From Trichaptum fuscoviolaceum (taxonomy: Eukaryota > Basidiomycota > Agaricomycetes > Hymenochaetales > Trichaptaceae): a stretch of 64,000 nt of DNA. Below, piece by piece: positions 34,384 to 46,626 of the stretch. Below the pieces are notes generated by a model, which searched no databases, was not told the origin of the DNA, and saw only the letters and a list, made by a program, of their open reading frames with translations. Each line of letters opens with the position of its first letter. Position 1 is the first letter of the stretch. The stretch is taken from NCBI GenBank assembly GCA_910574455.1, contig CAJSYZ010000003.1:4959250-5023249 (forward strand). Direction: 5' to 3'. The position numbers were made by a program, and so were the translations under genes.

Positions 34384-36069
34384 ATGGACGATGAAGAAGC
34401 CTCTTTCCATGCAACTCCCGAAACTTTCCATAAGCTTCAGTTGATTTTGCCGAAGGTATTGCAGAACGACGGAGAATTGATACCACAGGAAATATGGCAC
34501 GGCGAAGACATAGAAAGGTGCGCGTATTCGCCATCTACCTACTGATATAGTTCTCACCTAGTATACTCCAGTAACATAATACTCGAACAAACAGTGAAGA
34601 TGAGCGACAGAACCGCATCGATATCTTTAGCAAGGGCAAGACTGAAGCAAGCTGAAAATCTACATGACGTTCTTGCCTTCTTAAAGTCCTCGTTGGAGAA
34701 ACGCATATCGAGTTTTCGCGCACACATGCCCAAATGGTGCATCTCAGACCTTCCCAATGAGCTGCTCCTTCTTATCTTGGACTACTCCGAGCCAGACCTA
34801 CTTTGCCTTCGCCACTTTCTACAAGTTTCCAAAAGGTTTAGACAGCTGGTTCTCTCATCGCCTCGACTATGGGCCCAGCAAACACTGACGCTCCATTCGC
34901 CTCCATATATCATCGATGCTGTCGCTAAACGGAGTGGAATGCTTGGGTTTCGCGCAAGATTCAATATAGGAGACCTCCATGGCATCTTTGATTTAGAAAA
35001 CACAATCGTCCAGCTCTGTGCCAAGTGGTCTAGTCTCTCGCTCTTCAACATTTCCCAGTCTGAACTACAAGATTTCATATCATCTGTTCCGAGCATCAAC
35101 CTCGTTTCCCTAAAAGAGATGATCATAGACTGTGACAGATGGCGCATGTGCGGCTGGCGGTTCAACAGCAGCTGGTCTTTACCACATTTGATATCGCTCA
35201 AATGCATGAATTGTGTACCACAATTACTTTCCGCAACAACGCTCTCTGAATGCACATTCACGTTCAGCACTACACTACCCATCAACAGTGTTACAGCTTT
35301 CCTATCGTCTGCTCCATGCATTGAGAAGCTATCGATCACTCTGCAGTCCATGAGCACCAGAGGAATTAGGGTCCTTGAAGGCTCTATATCAACTACGCTT
35401 CCTAATTTGAAACAACTGGTAGTCCGAATCGCCGAGGTGCATCGGTCAATTATAGAGAATCTTTTCCAGGCAATATTATCGCCCAACATCACATCCTTTC
35501 TGGCTATCGTCGGTTTGAAGAAGGGCTGGCCTGATGCTAGCAAAAGCCTACGACTTCTGACCAAAGGGTTAAAAGTCCGATATCCGATGCTGAAGAGAGT
35601 CGGCCTCGGTGCAATTAGTGGAGAATTTTCTTCGGAGGAAATTTGCTATGACCAACATGATGTAAATGCGATCTTAAAGGAACTGCCGAGAGGCGTCGAG
35701 GATCTCGTTCTGTTAATTCACAACCACGACTTCGTCATCAGCATTCCCAGTGGCGCCGTCAGGACTTTAAAGGGACTGCGGTCACTCGGATTCGTTCACT
35801 GCAATCATCTCTCCGAGGATTTCTTCGACCTGCTGCCCATTCTGCTGAAGAAATATGGTGTAACGCAAGCAAACATCCACATTGACAGTTGTAGTGTTTA
35901 CAGTGGATGTGACAGGGACACCGTACTCGAGGATTTCAATCGGGATAACGACGTAGAAGGGTGTCTAGTTCGCGAAGGTGTCGCCAAAAAAGTATTAGTA
36001 GGAGTTAGAAGCCTGTTGATGATGGATATTTTAGTATCGCTTAGAGAGTTTCTGAAATTGATTGATTAA
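34384..36069 (+). CDS. F-box protein with LRR-like region, type T (intact)
   Basis: Exons 34384-34517 and 34572-36069 give 543 residues. The acceptor is placed at ACTCCAG because the nearer CAAACAG would shift the frame. Exon 1 has the family core FHATPETFHKLQLILP. F-box near residues 95-140 (ISDLPNELLLLILDYSEPD, FLQVSKRFRQLVLSSPRLWAQQ), including the Ser codon that is TGA in two paralogues. Leucine-rich segments follow (LPHLISLKCMN, TTLPNLKQLVVRI, LKGLRSLGFVHCNHLS). It is the longest member here because of an extra C-terminal tail of about 45 residues. Probable SCF receptor, substrate unknown. Confidence 0.86.
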
Positions 36070-36365
36070 CAAGTTGAAGTGTTCTTGCTGTTCTTATGGG
36101 AGAAATTTACGCACCGGCCTGTGATCTTTCGCCTTATAAAGTGGGAGTTAATCGACCCATCAACACAACATTAGCTATCGATATGAGCTGAGCAATTGTC
36201 TTGGAAATTTAGTATACCATGCTCATGCACGTCAGTCACTGTTTCAGACTTTACGTTACGTCGAAAGGCTGCCAATATGCCTAACGCATTTACATCCGAG
36301 CAGAACCGTTTTCGAAAGGAATAAATAGAATTAGTGATCGAAGGATAACAAGATAGTGCTATGTA

Positions 36366-39300
36366 CTACTCAGAAGGGGACTCGTCAGCAGGGATTGGAG
36401 GTGAAGGCTCTGCGAAATCAGTTATTATGAGTATTTGCAGTGTGCAGCAGGTGAAATGGGACACGTACCGGAATGTCCGTTCGCTTGAATGCCAGCCCGC
36501 TGCGCTTCTACCACCTTCTCTCTTTCTAGTGCGTCCGTCCACCCTTCAGTAAATAGCTCAGGGTTCTCCTCGGGCGATGCGATCGCTGTCGCGATCTTTT
36601 TGCGGCCTTTTGAATCGAGATTTGTCCGCCATGCACTCACTGTCTTTGGGACGAGGCTATGAGGATTATAGAGGGAAGGAATAAACAACCTCTTCATTCT
36701 ACGAATAGATGTGTCACATACCTAGGTGCATAGGTGCGAGCGAAGAGCGCCGCTTCCGGCGCTCTGTCGGTCTTCACCAGTAGGTCGACGCATGCAGTCG
36801 TGTCGCCGAGCTGCAGTCGACTCGCGAACGCAAGGTTGTTTTGGCCCTTCTCCTCTGCAATAAATCGTCAGAAAACTAAACCACCACTTGAGACAGTGTG
36901 AATACTCACCGGCCTGCTCAGCGAGTTTCGTGAGACCATCCCGATCGCCTATCGCTAGCAGAAGGAGCATGAGGGCGCTTAGGTCTCCCGCATTCTCAAA
37001 GCATTCCCGTGCGAGGTCGAAGCGCCAGACGGCCAGCGCGCGGTCGCCGACAGCCTTCCACTTCGTCTCCGCCTCGTTTTCGGGTGTTATACGTGCGATC
37101 TCCAGGGCCGCGTCTAGATCGTCCAGTTGAAGAGCGAGGTCGAACTTATGGTCAGGGTCTGTTGTGACCTGTAACGCGAGCTCCTTAAGATCTATGAGAA
37201 GGAGAGCGACTGAGTCAGTTTTTCTTTTGAATTCGATGATTCTCAAAAACGTACCCCGGGCTTCTAGGAAACGTGCGACTTTACTCCGCTGCTCTTTCGG
37301 TACAGTCGGCAGAATCTCCTCCGCAGCCTCCATATCCCCACGCAAGATAGCACTCTGATATTCGATAAGGTTCAAAGACAGGGAGTAACCGAACACTTTT
37401 ATGTCTTTATCGGCAAGATAAACGCGGTTGTGCGCCGGGATGTAGCCCAGCAGGTACATTGGGCTATAATTCCATGTCAGCGTGTAGAAGTCGAGGATGA
37501 AGACAGGAAACTTGCTTATCGAAATGTGTTACAGTCTGTGTTTCGCTGCCAATCAAGTAGTTAAGCCGCTTGGCGGCATTCGTGTAGATGAAACAGTCGC
37601 CGATCCACTTCGAGGTCTTGACGCTAAAATATTAAGTTCAATCACGATAATCAGCGGAAGAGTGAACAGGAAATTATACCTTTCAGAGATTTCTGCGACA
37701 ACGTCAAATGCCTCTTCAACACCCTCATCTCCTGTGTCTACCCCAGACTCCAACGCAGCGTTGTATGCTTCACGGTTGAAGCTCAGGACGTAGAACGAGT
37801 CGTCGGCAATGATGGCCACAAGATTCCCAGATCCAGACCAAGAAATCTATACCGAACTTGTAAGGCGTTTTAGATGGAAGTAGAAAGAGAGAACTTACGC
37901 TCTTAGCATCTGCGTCAATCCTGCGCACAATCTCACCAGACTCCCAGTCCCAGAAGACGACGAAACCGCTTCCACGAGCACCTAGGAGAGGACCACCATG
38001 CAACCCTTCCACCGGCCATGAACCAGCGCCCTTCATTGCCGGGCTACTTCTCTCCTTAAAGTTTTTGTACACGCGCACTTTCGTACGCCCCTCCAGCACA
38101 GCATAAGTGTTGGAATCAGTTGCCCATGCAAACGAAGAGCCGCTGCCAAATGCCTTGTTTCTCCATGCCAGCGCGGTGTAGATGATGTACTCTCCATCTC
38201 CGACCACGGTGATGAAGCGCCCGTTAGGCGAATGTTGAAGGGACGTCGCGAAAATCTCAGTCGTACCGAGCTCTCGTACAGACAGCGGGATGCGTTGTCC
38301 TTCGGGCGTCTCGTCTTCCGATACGCCTTGGAGATTGGCGGATAAGACTTCTGTGTTGCGGGTGTACACTAGCTTGCCCGAAGGGTCCATGCTGTAGGAA
38401 GGTTCGTCACGGCCAAGTTTGACCACGACCACACCTTCGTCGTACCCTACGGCAACCTCGTTCCCCTGCGGGCGGATGGCAATACACCATGCGCGTTCAA
38501 GAGCGTAGCTCAACGTATTCTCCAGACGGTACGTGCCCGAGTTCCAGATCTTAATCGTACCATCCTCCGAACCGCTGACGATCAAGGGGAGACTAGGGTG
38601 GAATACGGCAAACGAGACATTGTTGGTGTGTCCCTCCATCGTCTGCACACAGCTTTTGCTGAGGTAGTCCCAGATTTTGATTGTTCTGTCGTCACCGCTC
38701 GTGACAAGATACGGCTTGTCTGCACCGGGATAGAAGTCGACATAGTTTACGCCGCCCTTCTCGTGTGCCTCGAGGGTGAAATTCGGCGTCGAGGAGCCGA
38801 GCGACCACATCTTCACGGTACGATCGAGACAAGAGGATGCGAAGGTGTTGGTGTCCTTGGGATTGAATACGAGGTTCATGATGTAGTGCGTGTGTCCTTC
38901 GAATATCTTCAGAGGCAATTAGACGAAGTCTGGTTTTGAAGCAGTGGATGCACGCACCCGAATACACTTCCACTGTTTATCCCAGTCCCAAGCCTTGATT
39001 GTCATATCATCGCAGCCCGTCAGCACAATGCTAAGTGTTGGGTGGACAACAAGGCATCGAATGTAGTCAGGATGGGCCTCGAATGCAGTCACTTTCTCGT
39101 GAGTGTTGTAATTGAAGACCCGTAGCTGGAAATCGTCCGAGCCGGCGATGAACCAGTTCTTTCGAGGAATGAACTGCACACATCGAACAGGGACTTCAGC
39201 GACTTCGAAAGTTTTAATGAGGGCGCCGGTTTCATGATTGTAGATGTTGACGGTGCCGTTGTAAAGACCAGTCAAGAGCCAGGGTTCTGTCGGGTGGAAG

Positions 39301-39418
39301 TCGACAGCTTTTACGCGGTCTGAACGCTGGAAGAGTTTTCTCTGCGTTCCCAGTGTCAGTAAATGATCATGCAAGATAATAGATGTTGAGCAAGGCTTAC
39401 GTTGATATCCAGCAACAT
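36366..39418 (-). CDS. SEC27: Coatomer subunit beta' (COPI coat)
   Basis: Ten exons: 39418-39401, 39341-38958, 38906-37899, 37846-37680, 37623-37516, 37463-37255, 37191-36910, 36854-36722, 36656-36469 and 36409-36366; 846 residues. The N-terminal half is a pair of WD40 propellers (FQRSDRVKAVDFHPTEPWLLTG, GCDDMTIKAWDWDKQWKCI, FEGHTHYIMNLVFNPKD, SGSEDGTIKIWNSGTYRLE), the rest the alpha-solenoid (MYLLGYIPAHNRVYLADKD, PKEQRSKVARFLEARD, DPDHKFDLALQLDDLDAAL, AALFARTYAPS). It forms part of the COPI coat that returns cargo from Golgi to ER and recognises dilysine signals. The intron between 37516 and 37463 starts with GC (AA|GCAAGT) rather than GT. Divergent from the hydrolase gene at 39801. The family is single-copy and essential in yeast. 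Confidence 0.97.
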
Positions 39419-39800
39419 AGTGTAAACTAGCTAAACGTGTAATGCGAGATTGAGAGCAAATGCAGTCCTGAGCAACCGTTTCAGAGCTGCCTCAGAAGGT
39501 GCAAACAAAGAGAGCAGGAAACTAAAGTCTAGGGGTTCTGGAGGCCGGTCGTTATGGGAAAAGGTTGTGAAAGAGTTGAGAATGTTGTCGAGGATGTGCG
39601 CGACGGCGGCGACGTGTTCAATGGTGTCGAGCGCGCGTCTGTCCACGACTGAATCGGCCACGTGGCTGTGCTCACTGGCAGGGGCGAAAAATAGAGCCAC
39701 GAAAGTCAGGCGAGTCTTTTGAGCGCGCTTTCCGCCCCGTCGAGGTCCCCAACCACGAAGTGCGCTGCCAACGCGCCTTTCTTTCTTCACGACGCCCATC
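39419..39800. promoter_or_regulatory. Shared promoter region between coatomer beta' and alpha/beta hydrolase
   Basis: 382 bp between two divergent start codons, so both promoters must overlap here. No TATA box seen. Confidence 0.55.
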
Positions 39801-41258
39801 ATGGCGAACAAAGGCGCGAAACTCATTTCCCTTCCACTCCTTGCCCTGCCAACATTGTACATTATTCTCCGACTTCTGACTGCATTTCCTGTGCCGCCCG
39901 GTCCAGTCACAGTCTATCCATCGCTGGCATCGTTGCCTCTTGACTCACGCTCTTGGAAAATATACCCGGAGGACTTTTATGAGGGAGGAAACTATGTTGA
40001 TTTTCCGTATGGAAGGGTGCGCCTCTTTGTCTTGTGGGCCTCGTGCAGACAAGTTAACTTCCAGGCCTCATGTCTCAGGTCCGATATTGGTTACTTGGAC
40101 CGGAAGCAGGAGAAAAGGTTCGAATGCGCATCTTCATGCATTCCATGAAGTCTGATCAGCTGTCTTGCATGTCAGATTGTTTTGATTCACGGACTATCAG
40201 TACCATCTATGATCTGGAAGGATGTCGCGCCACAACTGGCTGCCAGAGGTTTCAGAGTTCTGGTTTATGGTACGCGGCACATTCTTCGCCTATAAGGCTG
40301 AGCTGACGCGTTTATCAAGACTTGTATGGCAGAGGCTACTCTGATGCCCCAAAGCTTGCTTACAACGCAAGCCTTTATACAACCCAACTTGCACTGCTGA
40401 TGCAGCATATACACTGGGAGAAGGCCCACATTGCTGCAGTGTCGATGGTAAATTGTCATGTTGTCAAAGGAACATGTCGAATTCACGATGCGACCTAATG
40501 TTCATTGCTACAGGGCGGCGGAGTTGCGACGTCTTTCGCTGCAAGTTTTCCCCAGCTTACGACTGGCAAAATCGCATTGGTGGCTTCTGCTGGGTTAATG
40601 GAGGTGCGTAGAGCAGCTACGTCATAACTATCTAGCTCTAATCCTGGATGGGCAGGCCGAGGACTTTTCAAGGACGAGCAAAGTAATGTCGTCCCCTCTT
40701 GTACAATATTTTGCATCTACTATGCCTGTTCGGGTGAGCAATTGCATTGTTTTGGAATGGACTTTGTCTTATCTTTCCTGATTGCTACAGATCCTACTCA
40801 AAAAGCTTTTATCTGGAAATCCCACCCCCAACGCCAACCTCTTGCACGAGGTATTCATTTCATCCTCCATTCCCTTAGTCAAATACTAATCCTTGCTCTT
40901 AGATCGTACAAATACAATCTGCTCAATTGCCCGGTTATAATCATGCTTTGGCGTCATCAATGCGTGACGGTCCTCTTCGGGGTCTATCTTCAGCATTTTC
41001 AACGCTTGCTTCTCAAAAGCAAGATGTGCTTCTCGTCTGGGTATGTTTGCAACTCCGGATCGAAGACATATATATTGACATACTCTTCGTTAGGGCACCG
41101 CCGATCAGACCGTTCCGTACCGCTATGCGGCTCAAATCCAGGAGTTGGTTCCTGATTCAACACTTGTCACTGTTGCAAATGGTACACACGACCTGACTGT
41201 CTCGCATGCAGACATAATCAGCGATGCCTTCGACTCCTTCTTCCGGCCAGGAAAGTAA
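39801..41258 (+). CDS. Alpha/beta-hydrolase fold protein with N-terminal membrane segment
   Basis: Nine exons: 39801-40016, 40079-40117, 40176-40269, 40320-40447, 40514-40603, 40656-40733, 40791-40850, 40903-41040 and 41094-41258; 335 residues. The fold's landmarks are all present: oxyanion-hole IVLIHGLSVPS, strand-turn VYDLYGRGYSD, nucleophile elbow AAVSMGGGVA (Ser split from Gly by an intron), acid in LLVWGTADQTVPY, and the catalytic His in VANGTHDLTVSH. A hydrophobic stretch (LISLPLLALPTLYIILRLL) at residues 9-27 suggests membrane anchoring. Substrate is unknown; lipid or ester hydrolysis is plausible. The sixth exon's acceptor was chosen at TGGGCAG, which gives the typical EAEDFSRTSKVMSSP continuation. 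Confidence 0.88.
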
Positions 41259-42483
41259 ATCTATGGACCTTTGGAACTTCAGTCATTTTAGGACATTATT
41301 CTCATTTCTCATTCCTTTCCGTCGACCTTTGCCTCACATTCATTGGTGGCGCACATGCTTCCCTCCCCACAAAACATCTCTTCGAAGCACCCCTACCTCC
41401 GACTATCATCACATCGCATCACGCTCCAATTTCACGCACTACTTTCATCGTCCTGCATTCTTTACGACTTATCTTATTATTTTCCTTTCTACCTGCACAT
41501 TCATCATCCGTCATTACTGCTGACTTATTAGATCATGCTGTTGTATCACTTGGGTTATCGTTTTTCATGTTGACTAGTCTATCGTACCCTCTACCAGGCT
41601 GAATACTACTTTACTGTTTTCTACAATTTAGATTTACTTCATCAAAGTTAGGAATTCTCAAGCCTACAGCGCTGCAACATCCCCTTATCAATCACTTCTA
41701 TCGTAAGTTGTTCTCCTGCCAGCACATCAGTCCGTCAAACATTCACGCCTTGTGTTTTTGTTTTAGTTACCGCAAAAGGAAAGTGAGGGTGTATATCACA
41801 TCTACACGAAGACACCATGCGCGAGTTACTTGCTTCAAGTTGCTTGCCGCAGTCACCTTTGCGTTATGTTCTGCTGATGGTTCCTGTATCTACATCAACT
41901 GTATCTGCGCGGTCTCCGAGATGAATAAGTTACCTCCATTAATTACACATGAAGGTGAATCTTACCTTTCAAGCTATTGTTACTTTCAGTTGTCTTAGAA
42001 AACATCGAGTAGACGAAATACTGATCAAATGTTTCTTATCTTTCATTCTCTTAGAAAGCTCCCCCAGTCCGAAACACGATGTCGTTTTGAGTCATAATGA
42101 TTCATAGCAAGGGGACGCGAAGTTGAGCCCAACACGTGTGAGACGCGTGCCAGCACCGGCATCATTAATGGCTGCATCATTATTGTGCGTCTATTCCCTC
42201 CTTTGCCCGACGCTACAGGTAATACCGCGTGCTTAACCTGCATCTATTCACTCAGCGTGTCCGCCATGGCTCTGCCTCAATGCTACCTGAAGGCGGCGAG
42301 CAGCACACCTGATATGCACGACAAGGCCTTCAAATGCAAGGATGGCGGCGCCCCGTCCTCACTCTCCTCACTATCATCATCTCTTTCTTATCCTTTCCTT
42401 TCCTCTATCCCGCACCCCGACACATACCACGTTGAGGTCTGAGACCATAACTTCGACCGCACCACCTATTATCATCACGAACG
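41259..42483. other. Intergenic, pyrimidine-rich promoter at its right end
   Basis: No gene recognised in ~1.2 kb. 42353-42415 is a CT-rich tract, common just upstream of well-expressed fungal genes, ahead of the gene at 42484. Confidence 0.5.
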
Positions 42484-45400
42484 ATGTCGACCGGCAAGCC
42501 GTCCTTCAAGACTCGCATCGGCACAGTCTACCGTCGCAGCTCGTCGTTCCTGCGGGACAGGGACCGGGATCGGGATGGCTCGCCTCGTCCTGGTACGCCG
42601 AGCGTAAGGTCGAACTCTGTGGATCCCATGGGATCGGTGTCTAGCTCGCCGCGGAAGGGTTCGTTGAGTTCAAAGCCGGCTTCGATAATGGAGCCAGAGA
42701 CGCAGCCGCTTGCGCTACCGACGGATGGGACGGGGCAGAAACCGGTCGAACAGGCCCCCACGCAAGCTGTGCCAGAAGCACCTGCACCCGAGCCTGCGCC
42801 TGCACCTGAGAGAGCCCCAGAGCTTCCAGTTGCACCCGGTCCTTCAATTGCTCGTCAGATCACATCCGAACCTGAGTCCATGGATGAGCCACCAGCCCCC
42901 GAACCGCCTGTCCAAGTGGCACCTGCTGCACCAGCTCCTGCGGAAGCACCGGTCACCGCTCCGGAACCGGCGCCAGTTGAGCAAGACCAACCAGTCGAAG
43001 CTAAGTCCGAGCCAACCGTTGTTGTGGTCGCTACTCCGGGAAATGCTCCGGAGTTGTATCAAACACCTAGTCAAGATATCTCTGCGCCTATCTCTAGGTC
43101 GTTTACGCCGCCACCGCCTAGGACGGTCTCCCCGACACCACCCAGGGCAGTTTCTCCCGCTCCGTCAAGGACAGTCTCTCCGACGCCGCCGAGATCTGTC
43201 ACGCCGCCACCTCGAGCAACGACTCCATCGTCTTACCCAGCTGTTTCGCGGTCCGTTGTAGATTCACCGAAGACACTTAGCCCGAGAGCATCTCGAGAAA
43301 GTCTTGCATCCTCGATCGTCTCTCGTCAAACGCCAGACGACTCGCGTGCATCCGCACAGGATCTGTTGAAGCCTGTTCAGACATCGAGATCACTATCGCT
43401 TAAGCCAAGTATTGAGAATGTGCACCAAGAGCTTAGTCCCATCCCGGAAGACCCTCGCTCTGCGCTTGAAGAGAAAGGGCCTTCCTTCACCCAAAGTAGA
43501 CCGGCGTCTGGTGTGTTCCCACCTCCGATGCGCTCAGGTATCAGCTCGGCCAGCGACGGGACGACACCGCGGGCGGGGACAACTGTATATGGAACTCAGG
43601 AGTACAGCGCGCCCGCCGCTTATGAAGACAAAGGTAAAGGTCGTGAACAAAATGGGTCTGTTTACTCCCAGCCTGCAGCACCGGCATATTCTTCGACCGA
43701 CGGGTACTTCGCTGGCGCGACACCCATGCCTGTTCCTCAGATTTCCAACAATCCGTACGTTCGCTCGTCTCTTTGCATGTTGCAGTTTACTGAACCGTGA
43801 TTTGCCTAGGTCCTACTATAGTGAAGATCCATTTAGGGATCCTGATCCTGTGCCAGAACCAGCCCACGAAGACTCGTACTACGTTGTCGGCATGCCAGAG
43901 TAAGGAGGTGGCCATTATGTACTCCGTAAAGCTTGCTTATGATGATGCAGACCTCAGAACACGACTTCGGATCCCCTTAACCAACGTGCATCTGTTGAGC
44001 CGTCTCTACCGACGCCTGCAACTGTCCCGCATCTTCCTTTGCCCCCGCTTGAACAGGTTACATCCAGGTGAGTTTGATATTTCTTTACTTCATGCACCAG
44101 CTAATATGGAAGTGATAGAACCTTGCGAAATGTACCATCGGACTACACACTTGCGGCACGGAGTAGTAAAGCACCGAGTGTCCTTCAAGGTCACGAGACA
44201 GAGTAAGCCCTAATAAATTGATACGTAGTATTCAAAATTTAGAAAGGCGATTTTAGTGAAACCAGGCCATTACTTAGTCGGCCAAAGAATGCTCAGGAAG
44301 GAATAAAGTAAGTCGCATGCGCGGGCACGAGAACTCGTCTGACTAGTATGCAGTTCCGCCTGGGATGCGCCTCAACATACGCTAGAGACTCGCGGATGGA
44401 CGATGTACAAGCTCCCCGACACGCTCTATTTTTACCATCCAGACATGAGGATTGTCACTGACATCGACTTGCGCAACCCGAGGAGGTTAGCTGCGGTGAC
44501 AGCCTACCTCGACAAGAGGATGCCGACTGAATTTGCGATCCCGTCACAAGGATGTGAGATCTGGTTGCGGAACCAAGGGGTTGGGAAGGACGACTTCGTA
44601 CCTTTAAAATTCTGGATCAATCACTCGAATAGAAGTCTGGGATATGAGGAGAATCCGTCCGGTTCATATGCTGATGATGGTGAGTAATGCCTTCTCATAC
44701 ATACTTGTCTCAATGTTGAAGGTCCTGTTTAAAGAACTCGATCGGGCGTACCGCTACTGGGGCTATGTGGAACACCACCCTGCGCATGCGCCGTTACCTG
44801 AAGGCGCATACTCAGAAGCACTAGACTTTGTGGAATGGTCGTACACTGGTGCGTAGTGCGTTCGATAGTCAGCGCTTTTTGATAAGAAGTTTCAGGCCAA
44901 ACGTCTGCAGATCGTACTCTGAAGTCTCAACGGCGAAGTCCACCACCACCATTCACCCAGCAAGAGTGTAAACACCTTCTTGATCTGCTGCGCTCGACAA
45001 CCGGTAAGTTCTCAGCGTCTTGCCGCTTGTGAGGTCTGATGTGTATACAGATTTCAACTCAGCCGTACAGAGTGCTGTTCAAGCAAGAATCGTAGCTCGC
45101 GTTCACCGAAGAATACGTGAGTTTCGCGTTGCCCACAGAATGACATGACACTCAATTGTTACATCCTTAGTCTATCGAAAACAGCAGATGGAGAGACCAG
45201 AGAAGCCTCTTCCGAGAGATATTGTGCCAGAGTTCAATGGACATACTTATCGTGGACCAGTTCGTCGAACATGCACTGACTTCGTGATTGCATTCCTGTG
45301 TCTTGGGATTCCGTTCTTCTTCGCCAATCGTCGTGGATACCATGGTATCGATGAAGAGAGTGGTGTTGCTAAGCATGGCGGTCCTCTGCTCGTTTTGGGT

Positions 45401-45962
45401 GCAAGCGTATGCTTGGTGGTATGTGCTTGATCAGTTATAAACGATTTCCTGATGCTGATCCCTTTTCTCTTTCAAGGCTGCTATCATTCTCAGCGCGTCT
45501 GTGACGTTCCTAGCTCTTCCTGGGTTAGACAATATCGCACGAACTGCGGCTTTCGTAGCCATCCTCGGGTCTACGGGAAGTTTGGCAAGCTCCGTGGTCG
45601 CTCTTTTTCGTCACCAAGCCGAACTGCGACGAATGCATCATATTCGAGAAGGATTTTATGCTCCAGTGTCAACTGTAAGTAGTCTTTGCCTTCCTTCAGT
45701 ATCATACATTCAGCTGACCCATACCTCTTTTTCGATGGAGCAACAGAGCTACAGCATCATAATGTCGCTGCCCGCAGTGTTCCTTGCATGGTCCATCGTC
45801 GCCTTTGTGACTGGCCTCGTCCTGTATGCTTTCCGCGGCGTGGTCATAATCAACTCTTCTAATTGGGTCCGATTCTCGCAGTATACTAAATGGACGACCG
45901 TCGGTGTTTTAGGATTCAGCGCCGGCGTGTTGACCACGTCCGCGATCTTCGCCAGGCGTTAA
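42484..45962 (+). CDS. Proline-rich protein with WW-like segment and C-terminal membrane spans
   Basis: Twelve exons (42484-43754, 43810-43899, 43951-44067, 44119-44202, 44257-44307, 44354-44679, 44735-44848, 44896-45003, 45051-45116, 45171-45418, 45477-45674, 45747-45962) give 962 residues. Residues 1-~560 are disordered, rich in Pro, Ala and Ser, with repeated RTVSPTPPR/RAVSPAPSR units that look like phospho- or SH3-binding sites. Next comes a WW-like stretch (WTMYKLPDTLYFYHPDMRIVTDIDLRNP). The C-terminus has four hydrophobic spans (CTDFVIAFLCLGIPFFFA; LVLGASVCLVVAAIILS; IARTAAFVAILGSTGSLAS; MSLPAVFLAWSIVAFVTGLVLYAF, plus VGVLGFSAGVLTTSAIF). I recognise the layout as common in Agaricomycete genomes but know of no assigned function. 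Likely a membrane protein with a long cytosolic tail. Confidence 0.82.
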
Positions 45963-46626
45963 GCCGGCCTTCGTCGATTTCATCCCTCTTCCTCTCTTCA
46001 CGCATGCATTTTTCTTAATTATTCAAGACCCGCACGTGTATGTATTCCTTTTTGCATTTGTGATCACCGAGCATCCTCTCCATCCATTCATTCATACATA
46101 CGCCCATTCATCTTCGCATTGTAAGAATGCTATGTCCACTCATTACCTTCACTACAGCAATTCTATGTTATTCTAGTTGTAAAGCGTTGTACCTATCATA
46201 GGAATGCTTCAATATGATGTACTTTGTCACAGTGCCCTTCGCATCTACTGTAAACTTCCCAATTGTAAAGCATTGTAACCATCAAGACCTCTATATCAAA
46301 CTGTTAAATCTACATATCATGAAGGTTTCTGACTTATGTTTTGTCTTTCTCTTTAACATTTCGCGCGCATACAGCCACACCATAGCATTCATTCAACATG
46401 CATTTCGTTTTCTGCTATACTCGCTATTGCTAGCTTCATCAATCTAATCTTCCGAACACCATGCTCTAAGTGCTTCTAACATTTTCACGAAGCTCAAACT
46501 GCCTTGTACATAGTATTATTTATTCAACTTGATCTTGAACTACGAGGCGCGTTACGTCACGAAGGGTGTTACGCGTCGCTTCTGAGATCCAACGAAGCGA
46601 CCGCGGCTACAGCTGAACTCTTCCCC
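45963..46626. other. Intergenic
   Basis: AT-rich 3' region, then the promoter of the Nudix gene. No coding signal of its own. Confidence 0.5.
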
